Positions 1 through 5,736 of a stretch of 5,807 bases of DNA are shown here, piece after piece (position 1 is the stretch's first letter; every line of letters starts with the position of its first letter). This DNA is from an uncultured Asticcacaulis sp. (GTDB lineage: Bacteria > Pseudomonadota > Alphaproteobacteria > Caulobacterales > Caulobacteraceae). The position numbers and the translations under genes are program-made. The notes beneath the pieces were generated by a model. That model saw only the letters and a program-made list of their open reading frames with translations. It made no database searches and had not been told where the DNA came from. The DNA is taken from NCBI GenBank assembly GCA_946482045.1, contig CAMLPZ010000270.1, positions 1 through 5,807 of the forward strand. Reading direction: 5' to 3'.

Positions 1-94
1 GATTGATAACCAGTTGCCAGGTGTCTGCAGGTAACTGAAGCACCTGTTTAAGGTGAGCAGTAATACGGTCGCGGATCAAAACGCTTCTGGACAT
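1..94 (-). CDS. 5' end of an unrecognised gene running off the left edge
   Basis: Read on the minus strand from ATG at 94, the frame is open to the edge of the window, giving 31 codons beginning MSRSVLIRDRITAHLKQ and continuing through LPADTWQLVIN. Support comes from an in-frame TAA 27 bases upstream of the ATG with no other usual start codon between them, and from a GAGG ribosome binding site (complement of 100-103) five bases before the ATG. The N-terminus is mostly helical in character, with no signal peptide. I do not recognise the family from so little sequence. It is divergent from the small Cys-rich gene at 186, so the 91 bases between them should hold both promoters. Confidence 0.6.
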   Translation of the reverse strand, partial: MSRSVLIRDRITAHLKQVLQLPADTWQLVIN

Positions 95-185
95 TGTCGC
101 CTCGCCAACAGCCCGGCAAGGTTAACATCCCTACCCCTTCCTGGCTAGCTGCTGACAGGTAACATATAGCAACTATCGCCTTCGC

Positions 186-347
186 ATGGAGAAGTGCGCC
201 ACTTGCGGAAATAGAACCTGTCCGGTGGCTGTTTGCAATTATTTGCCCGAAGCGGACATCAACGTGAGCGATGCCAGCGCGACGATCAGGCCCCTGCAAG
301 GCGAGTTAGTTCTCGCCAAACGAGCAGTCGATGATGTGCTTGGCTAG
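186..347 (+). CDS. Small Cys-rich (possible zinc-binding) protein, 53 aa
   Basis: This short frame begins MEKCATCGNRTCPVAVCNYL and ends at TAG 345-347 with a helical tail (LVLAKRAVDDVLG). Cysteines 4, 7, 12 and 17 form a CxxC-x4-C-x4-C cluster that could bind one zinc ion or an Fe-S cluster. Residues 22-53 are acidic and hydrophobic without cysteines. There is no signal peptide, so it is probably cytoplasmic. ATG 186 is the only usual start after an in-frame TGA at 153-155. No good Shine-Dalgarno sequence precedes it, so translation may be weak or leaderless. The main support for coding is a second copy of its first eleven codons at 2206, in which 9 of 11 residues are identical and the two codons that encode the same residue with different bases (Glu GAG/GAA, Thr ACT/ACG) differ only at third positions. 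I do not recognise a named family. Its role is unknown; it lies 105 bases before the exported-protein gene. Confidence 0.68.
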   Translation: MEKCATCGNRTCPVAVCNYLPEADINVSDASATIRPLQGELVLAKRAVDDVLG

Positions 348-403
348 TCCGGTATATCCCATGTTCCCCGTCGAACGAGCAGTACCTTACCCCTGTCCAA
401 GGG

Positions 404-432
404 TTGACAGACCCAGAGAACTCCCGTCGAAT
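404..432 (+). promoter_or_regulatory. Probable sigma-70 type promoter of the 585-aa gene
   Basis: A consensus TTGACA (404-409) is followed after 17 bases by TCGAAT (427-432), which matches TATAAT at four of six positions. Transcription would start near 439-440 and leave a short leader of about 13-20 bases. The -35 box lies inside an imperfect inverted repeat, CTGTC-N8-GACAG (393-410), which could be an operator, though arms this short arise by chance. Confidence 0.5.
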
Positions 433-446
433 AGCACGGTTATTCA

Positions 447-461
447 AGGGGAATGATTTTG
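447..461 (+). promoter_or_regulatory. Ribosome binding site that argues for a TTG start
   Basis: AGGGGA at 447-452 is the only strong Shine-Dalgarno match, but it touches ATG 453 with no spacer. The TTG at 459-461, two codons later, lies six bases beyond it, which is normal spacing. The protein would then begin MRTILFSFGAIL and still carry a complete signal peptide. Either start is possible; spacing favours TTG while codon preference favours ATG. Confidence 0.5.
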
Positions 462-2210
462 CGGACAATTCTTTTTTCTTTTGGTGCGATCCTTGTCGCA
501 GGACTGGGTTCCGCAGGGACTAAAGCTGAGGCGCAGAGCTTTCCGTCGCACCTGAAAAGCTGCAAAAAAAGTCCTGAGTTTGAGCGCGTCGATGCCGAAT
601 ATATGGTTCCCGTTGTCGGCGGTGGCGCGGACGTCGTTCGAGTGGTGTCGCAAAACTATACGTGCACCGATTCAAAAACGCGCAATCAGGATTGGCACGC
701 ATTTCAGGGCCTTAAGGATTCACGTGGCAAGCTAGTTGTCCCGATTGCGTATAAAAAGGTTCTGCCGTTCTCAACAACCGGCGCAGTGGTCATCAGCCAT
801 GCCAAGGACAGTTCTGTCGGAGGTCTAAAGTATCGCACCTACATTGCAGGCAAGGGGGAAGGACGGGAAGGCTTCGAACTCCAGGAAGCAAGAATGCTCG
901 TGCCCAATGCCGGTTGTCCAACTAACAGTACGGCAGCCTCGCCGCGCACTGTCGCCGCCGTCATGGGTGAGACCTGGATACGCGGCGGAGGTGGCAAAAC
1001 CGATGTCACGCTGTTTACGCCGGAAGGAAATGCGCGCCGCTTAGAGGCGGTTGGCGGAGACAAGATCAAGCCGGCCGTCCGGCGTGTTGGCGATGTGCTT
1101 GTGGTCCGCTGGCTGGATGCGGGTGGTGCATTGCGGACAGGAATCCTGGATCTCAACGGGCGCGCGGCTGCCCCAGTGTTGTCCAACTCACAACTCTGGT
1201 TGACGCCAAAAGCTGACGTCCGCACGACGTCTATCGATGGCTGCAACGCAGCCTCGCTCGATCTCTTTATCGAAGGGCCATCGCTCGACTGGTATGCGGG
1301 AAACCCATTCTTCGGTCCGCTTCTAATCCCCGTGGGCCGAGATGGCCAGCCAGCCAGGATGCCCAAGGGAGCCGTAGGCATGTTCCCCGCCTTTCCTCGC
1401 GACAATACCTCGTCCTACACCGACGCTCCGCGAAACGTGGCGGCGACATGGGCTGTGGTTTTTCTGACAAAGGAAGGATTTGAGTTCACCCTCTATTCCG
1501 GAACGCCCTCAGAAGCCTTGATCGCGGCTGAAACAGGGACACGTTACGCGACCATGGCTCGGACAAGATACTATGGCGGGATCGTGACGGCCCAACAGAC
1601 TGGTGGCAAATGGGTCACCTTCCGGGCCGACAGCGATACTGTGGTTGGCGAGCCAGATGTCGACTACGACCGAAATCGCAATGGTGCCATGGCCATACTG
1701 GACGCAGAGGCCGCCCAATCCGCACAAGCGCACGCTGCGGCTGTCGCAAAGGATGAGCAACAGCGCGCGGAGGCACATAAACGCCATTGGGAAACGGCAC
1801 GCGCCGCCGGACGGCTGTGTGATTATCGCGTCGACAGTGGAAATTCGCGCGAGGAAGTCGAGGAGTATCTGGCGGCGTGTGGCCCCGGCCATTTCGACGG
1901 GCTGGCTGAACTGGCGCGGGCCAAGGGAATACCGGAAACCACAATACAAGCCGCTTCGGACAGCGAGTGGAAGCGATCGATGGCGCAGGCAAAGATGATC
2001 GCTCAGGCGGAGGAGAACGCTCGCATCCAGCGCATGCAGAATGCCAATAAGGACCCAGGCGCTAGTTATGTCCCAGGTCAGTGGGAGTCGGCAATCCGTA
2101 ATGCAGGCAATGCTGTGGTCGACGACATCAACAAGTCATCTGACAACTGGTTGCAGCAACGGCGTGATCAGTATCGCGCAGACTGGCAAAGGTCGCAACG
2201 CGCCTATTGA
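453..2210 (+). CDS. Exported protein of unknown function with WG-repeat-like segment and C-terminal helical region, 585 aa
   Basis: The N-terminus is a typical Sec signal peptide: Arg4, a hydrophobic core at about 5-22, then a likely cleavage site AEA|QS after residue 27. The mature protein is therefore periplasmic or secreted. Residues 86-113 contain DSRGKLVVPIAYKKVLPFS and resemble one WG-type beta repeat (dNGKvViPpkYdyvwpFs). The middle, about 140-410, appears beta-rich, with further strand-turn segments such as TLFTPEGNARRLEAV and RTGILDLNGR. From about 411 to 455 it becomes an Ala/Gln/Glu-rich helix, probably coiled coil. This is followed by a segment with Cys456 and Cys476 and by a second polar helical stretch (about 503-585) with a Trp/Arg/Gln-rich tail. 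There are six cysteines (37, 71, 155, 264, 456, 476), an even number compatible with disulfides. I know no family for the whole protein, and one WG-like repeat does not define a function. Its stop codon overlaps the damaged second copy of the small Cys-rich gene. The start may be TTG 459 rather than ATG 453. Confidence 0.93.
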   Translation: MILRTILFSFGAILVAGLGSAGTKAEAQSFPSHLKSCKKSPEFERVDAEYMVPVVGGGADVVRVVSQNYTCTDSKTRNQDWHAFQGLKDSRGKLVVPIAYKKVLPFSTTGAVVISHAKDSSVGGLKYRTYIAGKGEGREGFELQEARMLVPNAGCPTNSTAASPRTVAAVMGETWIRGGGGKTDVTLFTPEGNARRLEAVGGDKIKPAVRRVGDVLVVRWLDAGGALRTGILDLNGRAAAPVLSNSQLWLTPKADVRTTSIDGCNAASLDLFIEGPSLDWYAGNPFFGPLLIPVGRDGQPARMPKGAVGMFPAFPRDNTSSYTDAPRNVAATWAVVFLTKEGFEFTLYSGTPSEALIAAETGTRYATMARTRYYGGIVTAQQTGGKWVTFRADSDTVVGEPDVDYDRNRNGAMAILDAEAAQSAQAHAAAVAKDEQQRAEAHKRHWETARAAGRLCDYRVDSGNSREEVEEYLAACGPGHFDGLAELARAKGIPETTIQAASDSEWKRSMAQAKMIAQAEENARIQRMQNANKDPGASYVPGQWESAIRNAGNAVVDDINKSSDNWLQQRRDQYRADWQRSQRAY

Positions 2211-2271
2211 AGTTTGCGCCACGTGCGGAAATAGAACCGCATCAATTACATTGAAGCCGTTTTATTCCTAA
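2206..2271 (+). pseudogene. Damaged second copy of the 5' end of the small Cys-rich gene
   Basis: This frame reads IEVCATCGNRTASITLKPFYS and stops at TAA 2269-2271. Bases 2206-2238 match 186-218 at 27 of 33 positions, and the last 24 bases match at 23 of 24. At the protein level 9 of 11 residues agree, including both cysteines of CATCGN. The ATG of the first copy is ATT here, overlapping the TGA of the preceding gene (2208-2210). After the shared AGAACC the reading frame diverges and the last two cysteines are missing. Twelve bases on, AATTACATTGAAGCC resembles AATTATTTGCCCGAAGCG of the first copy (NYLPEA), so a small frameshifting deletion inside the repeat is possible. It is most likely a remnant of duplication or recombination. 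A coupled 21-residue peptide starting at the rare ATT codon is a less likely alternative. Confidence 0.5.
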
Positions 2272-2600
2272 AGTGGCCACGCGACGCGGCATTCGATTCA
2301 GGTGTGTGGCTCGTCGTCCAGCATTCCGGAGACCTGGACTTGCAACAACAAACGCTCGATGGACTGGAGCCATTGGTGACTGCGTGCGCATTTGATGGCC
2401 AACAGTACGGGCTTCTGTTTGATCGGTTGGCCGTAAAGCACGGTCGGCCACAACGGTTTGGGACGCAGCTCGTTTGCAAATATGGCCGCTTTGTCCCCTA
2501 GCCAATCGAAGACGAAAAGAACGTCGATGTTCGCCGGCAGAAGTATGCGTTTGAAAGCCATTCGGTATACTTGGCGAGTTTTAAAGATCTGTCGTGTTGA
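2235..2600 (+). pseudogene. DUF6624-like gene remnant, 5'-truncated, with in-frame amber codon
   Basis: Read in the frame of 2235, the sequence is open from a TAG at 2232-2234 to a TAG at 2499-2501, then continues in the same frame to TGA 2598-2600. The visible motifs, in order, are KWPRDAAFDSG, VWLVVQHSGDLDLQQQ, LEPLV, YGLLFDRLAVKHGRPQRFGT and, beyond the amber codon, PIEDEKNVDVRR. From memory, DUF6624 proteins show the same order: GWP, WLxxQHAD with xxFQ, LEPLV, YALLxDRVAxxxGRPQRYGTQ and PIEDPxNVDxRR. The amber codon stands just before PIED, where one base change from AAG, GAG or CAG would create it. No ATG, GTG or TTG occurs in this frame before GTG 2304, which already lies inside the domain, so the N-terminus has been lost, apparently at the junction with the damaged Cys-rich copy. 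DUF6624 has no assigned function that I know. A sequencing error at 2499 would remove the stop but not the missing start. Confidence 0.75.
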
Positions 2601-2791
2601 GTACTCCGATCCTGTCCTCACGAGAAACCGAGGGTGGCGGACTGGCGTTTTGAATCCTATCTGGTCCTGCCCGCGCCAGAAGCGCACACGGCGCCAATGT
2701 TATGTGGATTACAAAACTCGTTCCCGGAAGCGGAAAAGATTTCTCCATTGTCGACGTTCCACCATCGCACTCCGGCCAAATCTGAAGTCAG
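2601..2791. other. Intergenic stretch with no supportable gene
   Basis: This lies between the DUF6624-like remnant and the 3' end of the response regulator gene on the other strand, so two transcripts converge here. I see no hairpin with a T-run that would serve as a terminator for either side. An open frame from 2634 enters the regulator gene antisense and shows no family resemblance. Confidence 0.5.
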
Positions 2792-3400
2792 CTACAACCA
2801 CCCCATCTGCCGCGCTACACGGCAGGCGTCTACGCGGTTTTCAGCGTCGAGCTTTTGCAGGACTTCAGAAAAATGATTGCGCACCGTGCCGGGCGCCTTC
2901 CCCAGCAGGTTGGCAATTTTTTTGCTGCTATGCCCCTGCTCGGCCAGCCGCAGCAGTTCACGGTCACGATCGTTTAGCGGATCCTCGGCGCCGGCCCCGG
3001 CCAAGTCACGAAGCCGCGGATCGATGATACGCTCACCGGCCATGACGCGCCGGATGATTCGCGCCAGTTCACGCGAGGGCGTGTCCTTGAGGATATAACC
3101 CCGCGCACCGGCAGCCAGGGCGCGTTGCAGATAACCAGGCCGTGCAAAAGTAGTGACCATGACGATGGCGATGTTTGGCGCGCGGGCCCGGAGATGTTCG
3201 GCCAGGTCGATACCGGCCATGCCGGCCATTTCTATATCACTGACGACCATGTCCGGTCTGTGCTGGTCGATCATGTCCAGCGCCGCGCGCCCGTCGGGCG
3301 CTGTGCCCACCACGATAAAGTCGCTTTCCAACTCCAGCAGGCTGGCGATCGCGCCCAGCACCAGCGCCTGATCCTCGACCAAAAGAATGCGGATCGTCAT
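2792..3400 (-). CDS. NarL/LuxR-family response regulator, DesR-like
   Basis: This 202-residue DNA-binding regulator is the expected phosphorylation partner of the kinase encoded just upstream. Residues 1-118 form a receiver domain with acidic pair Glu9-Asp10, phospho-acceptor Asp55 (VVSDIEM), Thr83/Thr84 in MVTTF, and Lys105 in GYILKD. All catalytic positions are present. Residues 141-198 form a LuxR-type helix-turn-helix, with LNDRDRELLRLAEQGHSSKK followed by IANLLG and GTVRNHFSEVLQKLDAENRV; the GTVRNH recognition helix is typical of the DesR subgroup. The length is normal for the family. ATG 3400 overlaps the kinase TGA as ATGA, with no strong Shine-Dalgarno sequence, so translation is probably coupled. 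The likely target (inference) is the palindrome at 5723-5736 in front of its own operon. No terminator is visible after the TAG at 2794. Confidence 0.97.
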   Translation of the reverse strand: MTIRILLVEDQALVLGAIASLLELESDFIVVGTAPDGRAALDMIDQHRPDMVVSDIEMAGMAGIDLAEHLRARAPNIAIVMVTTFARPGYLQRALAAGARGYILKDTPSRELARIIRRVMAGERIIDPRLRDLAGAGAEDPLNDRDRELLRLAEQGHSSKKIANLLGKAPGTVRNHFSEVLQKLDAENRVDACRVARQMGWL

Positions 3401-4491
3401 CGTACCGTGCCGCTTAGGGGAAAGCTGGCTCTTATGGCGGTGCCGGACGGCTCGGCAGATTCAATTTCGAACTGTCCACCCAGGTCGGCGACGCGCCGCT
3501 CAATGCCTTTCAACCCGTTGCCGGACACGATCGCGCCGCCGCGGCCATCGTCGCGGATATCGAGATGGAGCCATCCCGCCGCCATACTGATATCGACCGC
3601 ACAGGCCGTGGCGCCAGCGTGGCGCACAACATTGGTGGCGGCTTCGCGCAAGACCATGGCTACCGCGTGCTCGACCTGGGCCGGCAGAGGTCCGGCGGTA
3701 TTAGCGAAGGACAGTTCTATATCGGCCGCTTCCAGCAAAGCTCGCACGTGTCCCGTCGCCCCCATCAGGGTCGGCTGGTTCAGCCCCTGGATAGCCAGCC
3801 GGATCTCTTGAAGCGCTTCACGTCCGACCGCATTGATGTCGTCGATTTCGGCCCTGGCGCGTTCGGGCTCGGCGTCTATGATCCGCGATGCCAGGTCGGA
3901 CTTAAGGACAATTGTCGAGAAGCTGTGGCCGACAATATCGTGCAGGTCGCGTGAGATGCGCTCGCGTTCGCCCATAACCGCCAGCGCTTCGGCCTGTCCC
4001 TGCGCCCGGATCAGTGCTTCGGTCTGGTCCTCGAGCAGACTGGCCGCCGCCGTTCCCGCCGCGACCAGAGCCCCGAAAAAGATGGCGCCCACTGCATAGA
4101 TCCACGATACCCAGCCGACAACCGTTGCCAGCAGCACCGCAGCGACAAGTCCGCCCAGCCATATCAGCCGGGTCTGCCCACGCTGGCTCTGCGTCGCCAC
4201 CATGACGGCATACAGCATAACGATGCTGGCGCCCGCTGTCAGGCGCCCGAGGCCGAGTGACAGGAAAGCGATTATCGCTATGCCGGGCCAAGCCGCGCGT
4301 CCACGCAGGTAGAAGGATCCATAATAGGCGATGAGGAATACCGGCGCGGCGGCAAGCGAGGCGATCCATTCCTCGCGGCGCGGCGCTTCGATAACCCACG
4401 GCCAGACATAGAGCAGCAAATAGGCCAACCACAGGGTCGGCCCATCCAGCGCTAGGCCCAGCACGCGTCGTCTCGCTTTAGTATCCGGCAT
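3397..4491 (-). CDS. DesK-like membrane sensor histidine kinase
   Basis: This inner-membrane kinase of 364 residues has about five or six hydrophobic segments (roughly 13-34, 44-61, 67-100, 108-128 and 130-152). A short coiled linker (about 153-173) leads to a HisKA_3 dimerisation domain with the H-box ERERISRDLHDIVGHS and phospho-acceptor His184. The ATP-binding domain shows the N-box REAATNVVRHA (Asn287), the G1 box DIRDDGRGG (Asp314/Asp315), the G2 box GNGLKGIERRV (324-334) and a closing GTAIRASFPL. All residues for autophosphorylation and ATP binding are present. There is no separate periplasmic sensor domain, so it probably senses a membrane property or a partner within the membrane. DesK itself senses membrane fluidity, but that signal cannot be transferred from sequence alone. 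The start overlaps the hydrolase gene by 14 bases and the stop overlaps the regulator ATG by four. Confidence 0.97.
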   Translation of the reverse strand: MPDTKARRRVLGLALDGPTLWLAYLLLYVWPWVIEAPRREEWIASLAAAPVFLIAYYGSFYLRGRAAWPGIAIIAFLSLGLGRLTAGASIVMLYAVMVATQSQRGQTRLIWLGGLVAAVLLATVVGWVSWIYAVGAIFFGALVAAGTAAASLLEDQTEALIRAQGQAEALAVMGERERISRDLHDIVGHSFSTIVLKSDLASRIIDAEPERARAEIDDINAVGREALQEIRLAIQGLNQPTLMGATGHVRALLEAADIELSFANTAGPLPAQVEHAVAMVLREAATNVVRHAGATACAVDISMAAGWLHLDIRDDGRGGAIVSGNGLKGIERRVADLGGQFEIESAEPSGTAIRASFPLSGTVR

Positions 4492-5662
4492 CGGTCTTCA
4501 GCATCGCCAGCCCCAGTTCCTCGGCGAACCTATGGAATGGATCGCCGCCCTGGGTGCCCCTGTTCGTCATTACGCTAACGGCCATACCATAGTCCGGGAA
4601 AAGCATGAAGCTGGACGACGATCCCTTGGCGGTGCCGTTGTGGTGGATGACGCGGATGACCTTGCCACCTTGCGTGATCTCGCCGACGCGCCAGCCAAGC
4701 GCATAGTTCTGAGGATTGACCTTGCCGTCCTTCAGGCGCTGCGGCGTCCAGAAGGTGGTTCGCACGCCTGCCGGCAGGAAATCCTCACGTAGCCATGCAC
4801 TGCCCAGCCTCACCATATCTGTCGGCGTGGCGACGAAACCGCCGCCGGCCCACTTGATGCTGTCGTCCGTCGGCAAGGCATCACGGTAGGTGCCATCGCT
4901 GACTTCGTAGAAGCGCGCGCGCCGATCATTAGAGATGACCCGGTCGTCGGGACTGAGCCCCGTCAGGCCGAGCGGCGTGGTGACGTAGCGATTCACCAGG
5001 GCGAGATAGTTGTCGGCACCAGCGCCTTCCATTACGCCGCTGGATAGCACAGTGCCGTAGCTTGAATAAGCAAAGGCCGTGCCGGGTTCAAACAATAGCG
5101 GAGAGCCGGAAAAGGTACCGACGGCCTCACGGACACTGTTGAAATGCCGTGTGTTTTCGTAATCCCAGATCGGCGTGCAGAAACATGTGCCGTAATGGCG
5201 GATACCCGCAGTGTGCGACAACAGCTGCCGCGTGGTTATGGCGTGCCCCTTATCTGGAAAATAGTCGATATAGCGAGTAATCGGCGCATCCAGGTCAAGC
5301 CGACCTTGCGCCACCAACAAGGCCGCAAGGGTCGCATTAATCGTCTTGCTGCTGGAACCGATACGGTATTGGCTGTCGCGCGTTGCCGGGTTGCGCGCAT
5401 TCAGGTCTCCATAGCCCCTCACCGATGTCCAGACAATCTTACCGTCGATGCTGATGGCTGCGGACAGGCTTGGGTAACTGCCGGTGTCATAATGGCGGTC
5501 CAGGATGCCGGAGAGTTCGGGACTGGCCTGAGGCGTTGCCGTCGCAGCCTGAATCTCCGGAAGTTTCTGCCAGCCGAACGGCCAGACGATCAGCGGGCGG
5601 AACAAGGCGTAGGCGATAAGGCTCAGACCTATCGCCAGTCCGGCCAGAATAAATTTGCGCAT
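4478..5662 (-). CDS. Membrane-anchored serine hydrolase, class C beta-lactamase/LACTB-like
   Basis: This 394-residue enzyme belongs to the penicillin-recognising serine hydrolase fold (beta-lactamase, D-Ala peptidase, esterase). Residues 4-27 form an N-terminal hydrophobic segment with no clear signal peptidase site, so it is probably a signal anchor with the enzyme in the periplasm. The catalytic SxxK motif is IGSSSKT, with nucleophile Ser103 and Lys106. The second motif is FAYSSYG (Tyr199-Ser-Ser), where YSN is usual. The KTG equivalent is HHNGTAKGSSSS (His341-Asn-Gly), resembling the HTGG...GxSS form of LACTB-type peptidases rather than true beta-lactamases. Other family landmarks are TRQLLSHTAG, LFEPGTAFAY, LGLTGL and WAGGGFVATPTDM. 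Cys160 and Cys162 are close together. The substrate is unknown; peptidase, esterase or cell-wall roles are all possible. A Shine-Dalgarno AAGGA (complement of 5673-5677) lies ten bases before ATG 5662. It is first in an operon with the kinase and regulator genes. Confidence 0.96.
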   Translation of the reverse strand: MRKFILAGLAIGLSLIAYALFRPLIVWPFGWQKLPEIQAATATPQASPELSGILDRHYDTGSYPSLSAAISIDGKIVWTSVRGYGDLNARNPATRDSQYRIGSSSKTINATLAALLVAQGRLDLDAPITRYIDYFPDKGHAITTRQLLSHTAGIRHYGTCFCTPIWDYENTRHFNSVREAVGTFSGSPLLFEPGTAFAYSSYGTVLSSGVMEGAGADNYLALVNRYVTTPLGLTGLSPDDRVISNDRRARFYEVSDGTYRDALPTDDSIKWAGGGFVATPTDMVRLGSAWLREDFLPAGVRTTFWTPQRLKDGKVNPQNYALGWRVGEITQGGKVIRVIHHNGTAKGSSSSFMLFPDYGMAVSVMTNRGTQGGDPFHRFAEELGLAMLKTDAGY

Positions 5663-5694
5663 GAAACTGTCATCCTTGGTAATCCAGTTTGACA

Positions 5695-5700
5695 GCGATA
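5695..5700 (-). promoter_or_regulatory. Candidate -10 box of the hydrolase-kinase-regulator operon
   Basis: On the minus strand this reads TATCGC, with transcription then expected at A5688 and a leader of about 26 bases. No convincing -35 hexamer lies 16-18 bases upstream, as expected of a promoter that needs an activator. The assignment rests partly on the position of the neighbouring palindrome. Confidence 0.35.
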
Positions 5701-5722
5701 GCTGCTAGCTCAGTCGGGACCA

Positions 5723-5736
5723 GTGACAGATGTCAC
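5723..5736. promoter_or_regulatory. Palindromic operator, GTGACA-GA-TGTCAC
   Basis: This is a perfect inverted repeat with six-base arms and a two-base centre, 61 bases upstream of the hydrolase ATG. Its centre (5729.5) falls at -41.5 relative to the start inferred from TATCGC, the classic position for an activator that touches RNA polymerase at a weak -35. LuxR-type regulators bind inverted repeats as dimers, so the regulator of the same operon is the obvious candidate (inference). Confidence 0.55.

Noticed and set aside
192..204. Palindrome AAGTG-CGC-CACTT
   Set aside because: It is made of codons 3-7 of the small Cys-rich gene and is not preserved in the second copy, so it is better explained as coding sequence.
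300..317. Hairpin GGCGAG-N6-CTCGCC, considered as a terminator
   Set aside because: No T-run follows on either strand and it lies inside the small Cys-rich coding frame.
319..383. Repeated ACGAGCAGT (at 321 and 375 regions) before the exported-protein gene
   Set aside because: Only nine to ten bases, two copies, irregular context; not enough to claim a binding site or repeat family.
839..1405. Minus-strand open frame of 188 codons within the exported-protein gene
   Set aside because: Ser/Pro/Arg-rich composition typical of the antisense of a GC-rich gene; the plus-strand frame has a signal peptide and full-length continuity.
2298..2687. Minus-strand open frame of 129 codons
   Set aside because: It is antisense to the DUF6624-like remnant, whose motifs are convincing, and shows no family resemblance itself.
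2634..2876. Plus-strand open frame of 80 codons after the remnant
   Set aside because: Its first 40 codons look protein-like, but it has no ribosome binding site, no recognised family, and runs antisense into the regulator gene.
5144..5692. Plus-strand open frame of 182 codons opposite the hydrolase
   Set aside because: Antisense shadow of a gene with clear catalytic motifs.
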